Assembly: GCA_963921405.1 (NCBI GenBank) | Contig: OY992883.1 | Location: 94,483,962-94,547,961, forward strand | Length of the DNA stretch: 64,000 nucleotides | Reading direction: 5' to 3' | From: Cepaea hortensis | Taxonomy: Eukaryota > Mollusca > Gastropoda > Stylommatophora > Helicidae | Shown here: piece after piece, positions 1 through 53,815 of the stretch | Layout: each line of letters starts with the position of its first letter | Numbering within the stretch: position 1 is the first letter of the stretch | The notes under the pieces: model-generated | The model's input: only the letters and a program-made list of their open reading frames with translations | Told to the model about the DNA's origin: nothing | The model's database searches: none | Program-made: the position numbers and the translations under genes

Positions 1-1042
1 GCTTATTGGAAAAAAAATGTAATGATTTGACTAGAAGAGACTACAAAAGACAACATTGCAGTTACAGACAAATTTCAAGCAAACAAAAGAAGAAGAAGGC
101 TAGAAGAGAATTTGGTATCACTAAAAATATCACATTTCGGCAATTACAATGGCCTGTGTTGACATTGTGGAATGAGATAAGCAAATATCAATGAAAATAT
201 TAAACATTGATCGATGTGAGCAGTAAGAATGTTTTAATGCTAAAACATTTATTTATTTGGTTATCAAATACATCTGTTTATCTGGCATGAAACATAAATA
301 TAAATACACATATGCCTGGAAAACCTTTAATGAGGACAAACTAGTTTTGTCTGGCTGAAGAAAAAAAAAACATCTGACTAACAAGACCAACAAATTTAAA
401 CATGTGTATAAACATATGTGATGAGCACATCAAATGATCTCACACGTACAAAGTAAAAGAGTAAATTAAGTACAAATAACAAAGAACAAAAAACATAAGT
501 ATTTACTTCATTTGAATATATGTTAAAGGTAAACAAAAAATAGTCATAACATATTTAATCCTTATGGGTTCTAACAGGGATACATAATATCATTTAATCC
601 TTATGGGTTCTAACTGGGATACATAGTATCTAGTATCATTTCATAGTTATTTTGCTGTTCATCATTCTGTGTAACACAGTCTTACAGTCATTAATATTAT
701 CAAACTGCTATGTTCTGTCCCCATTTTGATGTTTATGCTTGTTGTATATTTTACATCCATATTGAGTGGATTTAAATTCTTGATATACATTACTTAGATA
801 TGTTGTTGAGTTCAGTTATTTTTGCTAATTCTTCTGTTAAAGATTTTAAAATTGCTTCATCAAGTGCCAGATAATATTCAGAAATGAACAGGAAAAACAC
901 TACAGAAATTGAAATACTGGTAGAAACAGACACATGTGAATTAAAGTCCTATAGAGTGCAATGCGAGGGCTTTCTCAAAGGAAGTAGGCAATACCAATTA
1001 ATATGGTATTATAGATAGAAGTATAATAGTTTACACTGATAT
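1..1042. other. AT-rich stretch without a recognised gene
   Basis: No convincing coding or RNA gene is seen. A two-copy repeat of about 39 bp (around 554-640, containing TTTAATCCTTATGGGTT) is the only structure noted. The short open frame near the left edge is Lys/Arg-rich and has no recognisable family. Confidence 0.6.
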
Positions 1043-1159
1043 AAAGTTAGTTGCATGCCCTTTACAGAACACTGCATTCAACCTCACCATGTATTTACTG
1101 TTTGTGATTTATTTGCTAATTTTAGTTCAGTAGCTTGCCATTGCTTTCTGAACAGTCAC
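1043..1159 (-). mobile_element. SINE family 1, 3' body fragment
   Basis: This holds the family's conserved 3' body in antisense: GTTAGTTGCATGCCCTTTAC, then TTGCCATTGCTTTCTGAAC. The tRNA-like head is missing. It abuts a SINE family 3 copy at 1160. Confidence 0.75.
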
Positions 1160-1315
1160 TACCTTTACTTCCCAGCACATATCATAGTACCCATTTAGGC
1201 TGTGCCAACCTGCGAGCCCAGGCAGTTTGAAAAAAATCTACCCTGATGGAGATTTGACCATATGACCACTGAACCAGCAGGCTAATGTGCTAGCCACTGC
1301 AGTATCATAGTTCCC
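1160..1315 (-). mobile_element. SINE family 3 (tRNA-derived), partial
   Basis: It shares ACCTTTACTTCCCAG, a GGCTGTGCCAACCTG block and a reverse B-box-like GATTTGACC with copies near 4300, 23200, 35880 and 44500. Confidence 0.65.
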
Positions 1316-1389
1316 TACTTGTTTAAGTTTTGTATTGTACATCTAACATTCATTGCTGTACAGGAGGTTATAGACTGTTTTCACATTTG

Positions 1390-3510
1390 AAAGACTATTA
1401 CAGTCAAAGAGAAATTTACAGATGAAATAAAATGTAAACTTGAAACTCTGCAAAACCCTTTGGAGGAAAGCATTGACCAAACTTGGTTGAACATGAAGAA
1501 TACAATTCAGTCTACCGCAGAAGAATGTCTCGGTGTGTTAACCACGCATAGAAAGAACAGATGGTTCAATCAAAAATGTGAAGAAGCAGTCATTAGGAAG
1601 AAGAATGCCAGACATGTATGGTTAAATGACATCAATAACATCCAAAAGGAAGAGCATTATAGAAATGAATGTAAAGAGGCTACAAAAATAGTCAGACAGC
1701 AGAAGCGAGAATATATGAGTAATATAATCAAAGATATGGCAACTAATCACCAGAAAAATGAATCCAGAAAATTTTTTAAAGAACTGAAGTCAATGAAACG
1801 AGGGCACCAACAAAACACAAATGGTTTAAAAGACAAAAATGGGAATATGATAAATACCAATGAGGAAATGTGCAACACATGGAAAGAATATTTTATTGAA
1901 TTACTAAATTGTGAAGCTCCAAGTAACATTTTCTCACAGGAAGAGGTTCTAACATGCGAACCACAAATTGAAGAACCTACATTTGAAGAAAGCCTATATG
2001 TAATCACACGACTTAAAAACAATAAGGCAACTGGGACTGATGGAATTGCTGCTGAATTTATAAAGGCAGGTGGCCATGCATTACATCTAAAGCTATACGA
2101 ACTAATATTAAAAATCTGGAGGACAGAAGAATTACCCCATGACTGGAAAGAGTCATTATTGATACCTATCTTTAAGAAAGGAGACAAGTTCCAATGTGGA
2201 AATTATAGAGGAATATCACTACTGTCCACAAGCTATAAGATACTATCCGCAGTATTACTAAATAGACTAAAACCATATTCAGAAGACATATTAGGTGACT
2301 ACCAGGCAGGTTTTAGACAAAACAGATCAACAATAGATCAGATATTTATCTTACGACAAATAGCCGAGAAACATTGGGAATATAAAAGAGATCTCCATAA
2401 CATTTTTGTGGATTTTAAAAAGGCTTATGATAGTGTCCATAGGAATAGTCTATGGAATGCTATGCAGGAATTTGGAATACCAAGGAAGTTAATCAACATG
2501 ACCAGACTATGCATGGAAGATACTTATAATATAGTAACATATAAAGGCAGGAAATCAGACCCCTTCCAAATAACATCTGGCTTGAAACAGGGTGATGCAC
2601 TATCGCCGCTACTCTTCAATCTGGCTCTAGAGAAAGTTGTAAGGAAGGTAAAGGAGGAATGTGATATTGGAGGAACATCCAAGCTGCTTGGTTATGCAGA
2701 TGATATAGATATTATAGGGCAAAGTGAACAAAAGACATTGGAAATATTGACTCACTTAAAGGAAAAAGCCCAACAGATGGGGCTGGTTATCAACCAAGAT
2801 AAGACAGAATATATGGTAATTTCAAGAGACGGAATGGCTAGAAACTCTGGCCACATACAAATAGATAATATGACCATTAAAAGAACGGAAACATACAAAT
2901 ACCTGGGTACGATCTTCAACTGCTCCAACATCATAAGGGAAGAAATACAAACTAGAATCAACTCTGGAAATAAGATATACTATGCACTACAACATCTACT
3001 AAAATCAAAGGCGCTATCTCGTAACACCAAAATCACAATATACAAAACACTGATCAGACCAGTTGTGCTGTATGGCTCTGAAACCTGGAGTACAACGAAA
3101 GGAGACGAAGCCTTGTTACAAACCTTTGAGAACAAAATTTTAAGACGCATCTTTGACCCATTAGGGATACATAAAGTGGAGAGTGGAAAAGAAGAAGTAA
3201 CAAAGACATTTATGATCTGTTTAAGTCCCCGCTAATCACTGGTATCATGAAGGCTAATAGACTACAATGGCTGGGGCATATAGAAAGAATGGAAGATAAT
3301 AGGGAAACAAAACTCGCTTACACTCAGGAAATAAATGACCGTAGACCCCGAGGTAGACCAAGAAGGCGGTGGAGAGATAATACATGTACAGACCTACAAG
3401 CACTTGGAATCAACGACTGGCAAGAGAAGGTCCACCAGAGAGACGAATGGAGACGGATTGTATTTGCAGCAAAGAACCTCAATGGCTCGGAACGCTGAAG
3501 AAGAAGAAGA
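1390..3510 (+). mobile_element. 5'-truncated LINE (non-LTR retrotransposon) with nearly intact reverse transcriptase
   Basis: The open frame 1460-3235 codes for a reverse transcriptase. Visible motifs are the finger motif NYRGISLLST, the palm motif FVDFKKAYDS (catalytic Asp near residue 318), GLKQGDALSPLLFN, and the catalytic YADD near residue 412, followed by YKYLGTIF and RPVVLYGSETW. Reading frame extends upstream to about 1393 without an ATG, so the endonuclease half is absent. A one-base frameshift near 3173-3180 separates the RT from the conserved C-terminal tail, which resumes as GEWKRRSNKDIYDLFK and continues as RLQWLGHIERM to about 3498. The element ends in a short GAAGAA tail, as many RTE-like LINEs do. 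The clade (RTE-like or CR1-like) cannot be fixed here. The truncation and frameshift suggest it cannot move on its own. Confidence 0.9.
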
Positions 3511-3515
3511 AGAAG

Positions 3516-3650
3516 ATTACCCTAACCACCCTAATTTAAGGTGTCAAAGAGTGAGGCGTATAGTGATTTTACAGTTGGTCACGAATAGCCAAGTCAGCAA
3601 GTTGCTTGACTTGTGTGTGTTGTCTGGACGGGCGTCACAGGTTATCTTCA
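3516..3650. other. Short unassigned spacer
   Basis: No motif recognised between the LINE tail and the next LINE fragment. Confidence 0.4.
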
Positions 3651-3920
3651 TTCATTCAGTAGCATGTCCTTTGCAGAACCTCGCTCCCATAACAACCTTC
3701 CGGGAAACCTCTCGATCATAAGCAAGATGTCCCGCGTCCGATACACCCATCTGGAGATCATCCGCCACATCCTGCACCCATCTTCTCTTTGGCCTTCCTC
3801 TTTCTCTCTTCCCAGGCATATACCCCTCCATTATTGTTCTCTCCAAACTTTCGTGGCGTTTCAAGTGACCAAAATATTTCAATTTTCTTTGTTTTATCAT
3901 CTTTAAAAGCCAATCTTCTT
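3650..3920 (-). mobile_element. LINE 3'-end fragment
   Basis: Antisense translation gives KLKYFGHLKRHESLERTIME, then GRPKRRWVQDVADDLQM, the conserved C-terminal tail that follows the reverse transcriptase in these LINEs. Only the tail is present. Similar tails lie at 45590-45945 and 58250-58390. Confidence 0.8.
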
Positions 3921-3974
3921 GAAAACAAGCTGGGCAAAGCCACTGCAGGCCAAAGTTTCCATGTGGAAACAGCC

Positions 3975-4395
3975 TTATTTATGTAAGTTGTCAAGTAAAG
4001 GACCCTTTTACACGACTTGAGATATGTTGGGTATATGTTGGGTATATGTTGGGTATATGTTGGGTATATGTTGGGTATATGTTGGGTATATGTTGGGTAT
4101 ATGTTGGGTATATGTTGGGTATATGGTGCTAGTCCCATATTTGTATTGGCCAGGTGACACTCGATGGGTGATGTAGTCAATATTGTGCCAGACACTTTTA
4201 CCTCCCAGAACATTTCCTGAATACCAGAATGCCAGGGACCAAGATCTGTGGAAATGCATGGACGCCTAAGTCAGTGGCAGAGCACATGATGATGATGATT
4301 TTAGTAGTCTGGGTCAGCCTGGGAGCCCAGGTTGATTAAAAATAATCTGCTCCAGTTGGGATCCGAACATATGACCAACTGCAATTTAAAACATG
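3975..4395 (-). mobile_element. SINE family 3 copy with internal minisatellite and inserted LINE scrap
   Basis: The right part (4300-4390) shows CTGGGTCAGCCTGGGAGCCC and a reverse B-box-like GGGATCCGAAC. The left end carries AGTAAAGGACCCTTTTACAC, the family's 3' end in antisense. A fragment at 4216-4300 (GGGACCAAGATCTGTGGAAA) matches the LINE 3' tail at 38560 and splits the SINE body. Confidence 0.7.
4023..4126 (+). repeat. 11-bp tandem repeat, about nine copies
   Basis: The unit TATGTTGGGTA is repeated almost perfectly. It appears to be an expansion of the CATATACCCAATA segment present once in other SINE family 3 copies. Confidence 0.9.
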
Positions 4396-5345
4396 CGCTA
4401 GTTTAAGTAACTGTGAATATCTTAGAATGGTATCTTCACTATCAAAATTACATTATTTGTGGAATATCAGTTTTTGGTTCAACTGCAGTGTGTGGTTGTT
4501 CATATGTTAGATCCTACCATTACCACAACAGGATGGAAACTCTTTTCATAATCACACTACATCCAGTTGTTATATTCTCTTGATGAAATTAACCCCTTTT
4601 CTTATTCATATTTAAAAATAAAATGTGTGTGCTTATTTTCTTTCAGTAATGTTTTCTTCATTAGTTATAACTTACTTTGTTGAATTAAATACATCTATTT
4701 TTAGGATTAATTGAATCCTATTTCTTTAATTTAACCCATTTTCCTTCTTCGTCATTTCTATAATTGTTTTATTATCAGAAATAAGAAACTAAAAATAAAA
4801 CTAGAGAAAATCACAATAATATACAACATTGAATGTACGGACGCATGAATATTTAATGAATACTGAAAGCTCATACGTTGTGTACACCGAGACATATAAA
4901 ACAAATGTCAGCACTGGGAAATTAAGAACAAAATCATATAGGAGACCACATATCATAAACATACAACAAATAAAAGCATGTAAATAGGTCATCCTGGACT
5001 AAAAACAGGAAGATATATCACACTGAGCAAGAATTAAGTTCACCACAAACTATATACGTTTTTAATAAATGTATCACACTCAGCAAGACTTGATGTTCAC
5101 AAAATATGTTATGAATGTATAATATTTGTATCACACCAAGTGAGACTTTATATTCACAACATAATATATGTGTGATTAATATATTGGGAGGAAGGAGTCA
5201 TTTATGTGTATGCATACAGTCTCTGCAGTATTAAATGTTCATAACCTTAGATGCATAAACATTACAATAAATAAAGGTAGTGCCATAACAGATATTAATA
5301 TTGGGGCGTTAAGAAATTAAGCCTTAATATATTATAGACCAAGCA
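4396..5345. other. AT-rich intergenic or intronic stretch
   Basis: No gene recognised. Degenerate repeats of TATCACAC(T/C)(G/C)AGCAAGA occur between 5015 and 5150. Confidence 0.5.
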
Positions 5346-5349
5346 TAAT

Positions 5350-5625
5350 GAGGTGGAGGAGCTAAGGTAGCACAGTGACCAGCACACTTGCCTGCTGGCC
5401 CAGTGGTCATGTTGTCTGAATCCCCATTGTGCCAGATTTTTAAAACTGGGCTTCCAGGTCGATCTGGACTAAAATGGGTACCAGGGAATGTCCTGAGAAG
5501 TAAAAATGGGCAGTATAAAAGTAAAATGACCACATCACCCATCTAGTGCTGATTGGTCCATAGAAATATGGGATTAGCACCATATACCCAATACATCTCA
5601 AGGTGTGTGAAAGGATCCTTTTCTT
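5350..5625 (+). mobile_element. SINE family 3, near full length
   Basis: The tRNA-like head has A-box-like TAGCACAGTGACC and B-box-like GTTGTCTGAATCCCC. The body follows with GGTCGATCTGGACTAAAATG, TGACCACATCACCC and AGCACCATATACCCAATAC, ending CTCAAGGTGTGTGAAAGGAT. It serves as the reference copy for this family in the window. Confidence 0.8.
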
Positions 5626-5845
5626 TATAATGAGGATGTGTGGCCAGTTCCTTTCTTCATCGCCCATTCTTCCCAGCATCTTAACAGAACATTCTTAAAA
5701 TTATCCAGTATCCATTTAATGCGACTGAGTAGTCACCAGAGTGCTGGTCAGAATAAAGAAACCTTGAGACTTCCTGGGATTGAACTCTCATCACTGTCTT
5801 GGCATATAATCACGCTAACCACTCTATCACCATGGTCCCCATAAA
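5626..5845 (-). mobile_element. Candidate tRNA-derived SINE, antisense
   Basis: Antisense B-box-like GGGATTGAACTC and A-box-like region CACGCTAACCACTCTATC are seen. A related copy seems to lie at 16215-16430. Confidence 0.5.
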
Positions 5846-5971
5846 CATTACAATTGCAATAATGATTGTTTGAACTCGTTAACCAGTGAATTAAAATGCA
5901 TCCGGTAGTGGAATTAATGTATTTACACTCTTCAACCAGGGTTGTATATGACGCTGGAAGGTAAAACAAGA

Positions 5972-6213
5972 GAAGCAGGGAGAAGAAGAAGAAGAAGAAG
6001 AAGAAGAAGAAGAAGAAGAAGAAGAAGAAGAAGAAGAAGAAGAGGAGGCGAAGGAGGAAGAGGAGGAGGAGAAGAAGAAGAGGAAGAAGAGGAAGAAGAG
6101 GAGGAGGAGGTGGAGGAGGAGGAGGAGGAGAAGAAGAAGAAGAAGAAGAAGAAGAAGAAGAAGAAGAAGAAGAAGAAGAAGAAGAAGAAGAAGAAGAAGA
6201 AGAAGAAGAAGAA
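5972..6213 (+). repeat. GAA/GAG trinucleotide-rich tract, about 240 bp
   Basis: Long AGA/GAA runs flank a GAGGAG-rich centre. The open frames reading poly-Arg, poly-Glu, poly-Ser or poly-Leu through it are artefacts of the repeat. Confidence 0.97.
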
Positions 6214-6774
6214 CTATAGGTGTGTCTATAACTTTGTAAATGTTCAACATAGTTTGGTTTCAGTGGCTGAACATACAACAGCATTTAAAGAAAGTTCTTT
6301 TTTCATTATTGAAAAGAGGTTCATGGAGAACTTTAATAATCTAGTTGTCAAACTATGCTTTTTGTAAGTTTGCAAAGTCTCAGACATCTAAAATTATTAA
6401 AAGTTTAAAACTGCACACAGACTTTATGGATACTTTCTACAGGCAACTTTGTGCTTCTGAAGTGTGTCAGAATTATAGATCTGTAGACATCTCAAAGCGC
6501 ATAAGAAAAGAAATAGATTAATTCATTCAAGAACCTTTAATTTTCCAGCCCTTAAAAATGACAAAAAACATTACATGTTAAAAGCAAATAGTCTCAGTAC
6601 CAGACGTGATATGACTCACACACGAAAATAACGAAAATAAAGGACTGAAATAAAAGGAACATTATAATTCACTGATCCCTGTAAACACTTTTACTAGTGT
6701 ATTTTTCATGAAACCTATAGTTATTTCTTCACATGTTGTCTTCAAAAAATAATTTAATTATAAATTCTTTTTTC
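6214..6774. other. Unassigned AT-rich stretch
   Basis: No gene or clear repeat recognised. Confidence 0.4.
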
Positions 6775-7085
6775 CTTCTTCTTCTTTCACCTTTTATCCC
6801 CCACTGAGGCATAAGGCCTCAACCAACTCACTCCGTGTCCTCCTATTCTTAGGTATCACATGCAGCTCTGTCCATGTCTTCCCCATAATATTCTCTTTCT
6901 TCTTCTCCATGTTTTTACTGGTCTTTCTTTTGCCCTGTGAATTTCCAAAAAGGCATGCCTGGTTATACTATTTTCAGGTTTTCTCAATGTGTGGTTATTG
7001 TAAAATGTAAAGGGTAATTTTGTTGTTGTTTCAATCTCTATAAGTTCTTTTGCCCCATGAATTCCAGACAAAAGCATGTCTAGAT
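6775..7085 (-). mobile_element. LINE 3'-end fragments, antisense
   Basis: CTTTTATCCCCCACTGAGGC at the left edge is shared with the LINE tails at 10890 and 53340. The following segment contains two related copies of a TTTTGCCC(T/C)(A/G)TGAATT block (around 6930 and 7050), suggesting a duplication. Confidence 0.5.
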
Positions 7086-7660
7086 ATACTATTCTTAGGT
7101 TTGCTCAGTGTATGGTAATTGTAAATTATAATTTTAATTTTTTTGTTATTGCAAGTTCTACAAGTTATTCACTTGTCCCTTTCACTACAAATGTCATAAA
7201 TGTTCTTTAGAAATAGTCATTTGTGAAAGACATGTCATTTAACATCCTATTTTCCAAAGAGATTTTACATTATATCCCTTCCCAAACCAAATTGCTGCTC
7301 ATGTTTTCTTTGTTTTCAGTTTCTTCACCCCACTTTCTTTCTTCAATTGTAATTTTTAAAAAGCACACTACATTATTTCCCATAGAAATAGTTTCTGCTG
7401 ATTTCGAACTTAAATAGAAACACAAATAACCAAAAACAATTCTCATAATGAATGAGTCAAATGTTACAGCAGATCAATAAATAATAACAACTTAATCCAG
7501 AAGGAAAAGCCACACTGCAAAAATGTTTGTGATTTACAAGCAATATTAACTATCCCTTTCAAAAGCCAATCTCCAACTGAAGCAGTCTGCATGCTAGAAT
7601 GCTTTGTGTACATCACGAGTCTGATGTAATAGAAATGCTTGCGTTAGAGATTTGATGGCA
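7086..7660. other. Unassigned AT-rich stretch
   Basis: Nothing recognised beyond scattered A- and T-runs. Confidence 0.4.
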
Positions 7661-7664
7661 TCTC

Positions 7665-7790
7665 AAGTGGTGGCTAGGGCTACATACTAGCTACAGGTCC
7701 AAGAGAGAAGCTGGTTCAAATCTCAGATGCAGATCCATTCACCAGTTCTGCCTATGATACAAAAAACATAGGTTTAGCAAAACTAATGAT
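7665..7790 (+). mobile_element. tRNA-derived SINE head fragment
   Basis: It has A-box-like GTGGCTAGGGCTACA and B-box-like GGTTCAAATCTC at tRNA-like spacing. No body of a named family follows. Confidence 0.5.
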
Positions 7791-8034
7791 TGGCATCATC
7801 ATCAACTACTGTAATATCACAATTGTACCTGTTTACAGAAGAGCTGCATTATTTGCACATTTTGGCTGACATATCTGACTTCTTTCTAGCATTATTAACC
7901 AGGGCACACATACTGTTTATCACCAGGTATTCACATATTTGTTGAAAATTCAATGAGAGATAGAAACAATATGTTAAAATGCAAATACTGTGATTTGTCA
8001 GGTGTCACCTTTACTTGCACATCCGAAGCTTTAA

Positions 8035-8292
8035 AAAAAAAAAAGTCGCTTAAAAGTCGACAGGGTCGACTTCATTGCACCAGGTTTTATCCCATATGGC
8101 TTGGTCTCTTTCCACAGCGCGGAAAGCATCACACAAAGCACGAACTCCGTAACTCTAGCGACGACCCATGGGAGTCTCTGAAAAATTTGACTCATGACCA
8201 GAAGGACGCGATCCGGAATCGAACACACAACCTTACAGAGTGCAAGTCAAACAGCTTGACCACTTCACCACGGAGACTCCGAAGCTTACAGT
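8035..8292 (-). mobile_element. SINE family 5 (tRNA-derived), near full length
   Basis: Antisense head: B box GGAATCGAACACACAACC on the plus strand and A-box region GACCACTTCACCACGGAGAC. The body CACAAAGCACGAACTCCGTA and GTTTTATCCCATATGGC match the plus-strand copy at 40693-40935. An A-run precedes it. Confidence 0.85.
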
Positions 8293-8462
8293 GGAAGTCA
8301 AGCCACAATGTTGAACAGTATATTTCCTCCAATACTTTGATATCATTAAGACATTTTGATCCCAAAGAAGTAGGATGTGTCGGCCGAAAGTTTCAAATAT
8401 CGCAGCTCTGCTGTAAACAGGGACAACGCAATTACTTCTAAAACAACATTCCTGATGAAAGC

Positions 8463-8551
8463 AGAAGAAGAAGAAGAAGAAGAAGAAGAAGAAGAAGAAG
8501 AAGAAGAAGAAGAAGAAGAAGAAGAAGAAGAAGAAGAAGAAGAAGAAGAAA
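8463..8551 (+). repeat. (GAA)n microsatellite
   Basis: About 30 uninterrupted GAA units. Open frames through it are artefacts. Confidence 0.97.
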
Positions 8552-8573
8552 GTTTGATCATCCACTCTAATTT

Positions 8574-8840
8574 CTGATGCCCAAATTATATAGGAGGGTG
8601 ACATGGTTAGTGTGATTGTAATTGCTTTTACCTTCTCACAGAAATCTCTGCTGCCCTTTTCATGGGGTTAGCTTAACTCTAGAATTACATCTGGGGTCAC
8701 AGTAGATAAGAGGTTGTGCTGTTTGACCAGTTTCCTCTCGTGGTATTAATTTTAAAAATCCGCTCCAATATGAATCCTAACCATGACCACCAAGTCAGGG
8801 TGTGTGCATTTAGCAACTACACCACCGCTTCTCCTCAATG
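8574..8840 (-). mobile_element. SINE-like repeat fragments
   Basis: 8574-8690 shares TGATGCCCAAAT(T/G)A and a CAGAAATCTCTG block with 10387-10560. 8740-8840 carries a family 3-like antisense head (TTTAAAAATCCGCTCCAAT, then CCATGACCACC). Confidence 0.5.
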
Positions 8841-9014
8841 TCATAGTAATTAGTAGTAATGTCAAGCAGTTGTTATGACTTGATATGGGGAGGAATAAGA
8901 GGCAGACAGATAAACACGAATTTTCAACATGACATATAGAGATAAGAAGTGTGGAGTGCAAAACAGAGCAATACAGTTTTAGTTAGGGACAAGTGAAGGT
9001 GAAAGAGAACAGGC

Positions 9015-9335
9015 ACATTGGTGTAATGGTTAGGATGTTACACTGACGAAGTCATGGGCGAAGTCAGACAAGGGTTCTATGTCAGCTCTTGTCATTTGCT
9101 ATGAGATGGGATAGACTGGTAACCTATTTTTCTGTCCACTCAGGCCCACATAGTAATAACCTAAGTATCTAATTTGCTCTGAGCTGTGGTAAGAAAATGT
9201 AACAAGATAGGGAAAGTTGGGTACTGGTTTTTCATAATCACATCTTTATTAAATAATTTTAAAGTTTTGATGTCCCATGATGAAATAACTAATGTAAAAA
9301 TAATAATTAACTTGTCTGCAACTAGAAGCACTCAA
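9015..9335 (+). mobile_element. Interspersed repeat with tRNA-like head; second copy at 13690-13870
   Basis: The head has GGTGTAATGGTTAGGATGTT and GGGTTCTATGTC. The downstream part (TATCTAATTTGCTCTGAGCT through CTTGTCTGCAACTAGAAG) recurs at 13690-13870 with many substitutions, so it is an old dispersed element. Confidence 0.6.
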
Positions 9336-9436
9336 GAATTAACTCAATCCGCTCAGAGACTATGAGTTTGAACTCTTAAGTCCAATGCATGGGCTTTCAC
9401 AATCCCTGAGTCCCAAAAAGGACTTTCATTTGACGT

Positions 9437-10003
9437 AAAGGCATTTTTCTTGATCAAGTACCATGTAAAGGCATTTCTCTTGATCAAGTACCATGTAAAG
9501 GCATTTCTCTTGATCAAGTACCATGTAAAGGCATTTCTCTTGATCAAGTACCATGTAAAGGCATTTCTCTTGATCAAGTACCATGTAAAGGCATTTCTTT
9601 TGAACAAGTACCATGTGAAGGCATTTCTCTTGATCAAGTACCATGTAAAGGATTGTCTCTTGATCAAGTACCATGTAAAGGCATTTCTCTTGATCAAGTA
9701 CCATGTAAAGACATTTCTCTTGATCAAGTACCATGTAAAGGCATTTCTCTTGATCAAGTACCATGTAAAGACATTTCTCTTGATCAAGTACCATGTAAAG
9801 GCATTTCTCTTGATCAAGTACCATGTAAAGGCATTTCTCTTGATCAAGTACCATGTAAAGGCATTTCTCTTGATCAAGTACCATGTAAAGACATTTCTCT
9901 TGATCAAGTACCATGTAAAGGTATTTCTCTTGATCAAGTACCATGTAAAGGCATTTCTCTTGATCAAGTACCATGTAAAGGCATTTCTCTTGATCAAGTA
10001 CCA
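9437..10003 (+). repeat. 30-bp minisatellite, about 19 copies
   Basis: The unit TTGATCAAGTACCATGTAAA plus GGCATTTCTC is repeated with few substitutions (GGC to GAC or GGT). Because 30 is a multiple of three, several frames on both strands stay open and give decapeptide repeats. There is no other sign of coding. Confidence 0.97.
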
Positions 10004-10386
10004 AAGTACCATCTCCATGAATGGTGTGTTGCAGAGCTCTCCTTCCCCTCTCAAAGCTCAGAAACAAGCGGGACGTGCAAGGCTGGTACTGGAACTTCAC
10101 ATTTGTAGAGAAGATGTAACCAGGCCATGATTCAGCACATTATATATCTACTAGCTGGGGTAACACCTGGTTTGTAATCTTTCCTTGACAGGCTTTATGT
10201 ATTTCATTTTCAGACTCCAGCCTAATGTTCAGGGGAAATTTAAATCTGAAAAATATAACTTAATTACACTAACATTTATCCAGATAGTCACTCTTACGAA
10301 AATTACTGCAGCTTTATCATTTAACCTTGTGACAATGGTCCCACTTACTTTCCCATAAGATATTTTAATTATAGACTCTTATTTCC

Positions 10387-10570
10387 GATGCCCAAATGAC
10401 ATAAGAGAGTGATATGATCAATGACACTAGTTGCTTTAACCATCCCCCAGAAATCTCTGGTAGCCATGGGCTAGACTATCATCTCCCAGAATCATACCTG
10501 CCAGAAAACAAATTCCTACACTAACAGAGACTGAACCAGGAACACTGTGTAGGCAAGCCAAAGCATAGAC
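10387..10570 (-). mobile_element. SINE-like dispersed repeat next to the MAP tail exon
   Basis: It shares GATGCCCAAATGACATAAGA and CAGAAATCTCTGGTAGCC with 8574-8690. A reverse B-box-like GAGACTGAACC is seen. It lies in the intron about 55 bp beyond the exon donor at 10624. Confidence 0.5.
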
Positions 10571-10623
10571 TCTTGCACTATCAGAAATTCACATATGAAT
10601 ATTGGACACACATTATTACTTAC

Positions 10624-53152
<42,529 letters not shown>

Positions 53153-53324
53153 CTGAAAGAAAGAGAAAAAAAGCGACATGGTTTGAAACAGAAATACTCA
53201 TTCCAATAAGAGTTGGAGCAAATAAACTTTAAAGAACAAGAACAACTAAAAGTAATTATCACTACAGCAAAGATTGTTTAATATTTCTTACATTGTCCAA
53301 TGTGCGACCGCAATGTTAATGTCT

Positions 53325-53800
53325 TCTTCTTCTGCATTTTATCCCCGGTTGAAGCATAAAGTTAGCTGCATATCCTTTACAGTACGTTTGCAGTCAGCAC
53401 CAGCATTTATTTTTTGCTGTTGTTGATGTCTTGGCAAGTTTACGTTCAATAGTTTGCCATTGCTTTCTGAACGACCGGCACCCATACCATTTAGTAAAAA
53501 ACCAACGCAACGCGGACCGCTTCCAAATCGTGCGCAGCTGTGTTTCGAACGCGGGTATACGGGATCACGAACCGCGTCTGTAACACCTTCGACGTGGAGG
53601 CCGACGATTGAAGCATAGGCCTTCAAAAAACCCACTCAAGCCGCCAGTTCTGTGTTATCTCTCTCAGCTTCCTCATTTCTTCTGTATTATTCAGCTGTCT
53701 ATAACGATCTTCTCCGTGATTTTTAGGTATCCCTTTATTTCATTAACCCTGTGGTTTCCAGACAAGGGACTTACTAGTTATACTATTACTAGGTTTTCTC
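53325..53800 (-). mobile_element. LINE 3'-end fragment interrupted by a SINE
   Basis: The fragment ends TTTTATCCCCGGTTGAAGCATA on the left and resumes GATTGAAGCATAGGCCTTCA on the right of the SINE. TTGAAGCATA is duplicated. Confidence 0.7.
53356..53605 (-). mobile_element. SINE family 1A, full length, with target duplication
   Basis: GTTAGCTGCATATCCTTTAC, TTTGCCATTGCTTTCTGAAC, antisense head GTGTTTCGAACGCGGG. It is flanked by TTGAAGCATA on both sides. Confidence 0.9.
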
Positions 53801-53815
53801 ATTGTGTATCCCACC

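Noticed and set aside
5748..6367. Long open frames of poly-Arg, poly-Glu, poly-Ser and poly-Leu
   Set aside because: They only translate the GAA/GAG microsatellite on both strands.
8233..8604. Open frames through the GAA tract at 8463
   Set aside because: Microsatellite translation; no independent coding sequence.
9353..10130. Four overlapping repetitive open frames
   Set aside because: Explained by a 30-bp unit without stops in several frames; no splice or start context supports coding.
53153..53201. ATG upstream of the giant exon at 53201
   Set aside because: It lies in the pyrimidine tract of the splice acceptor and is intronic.
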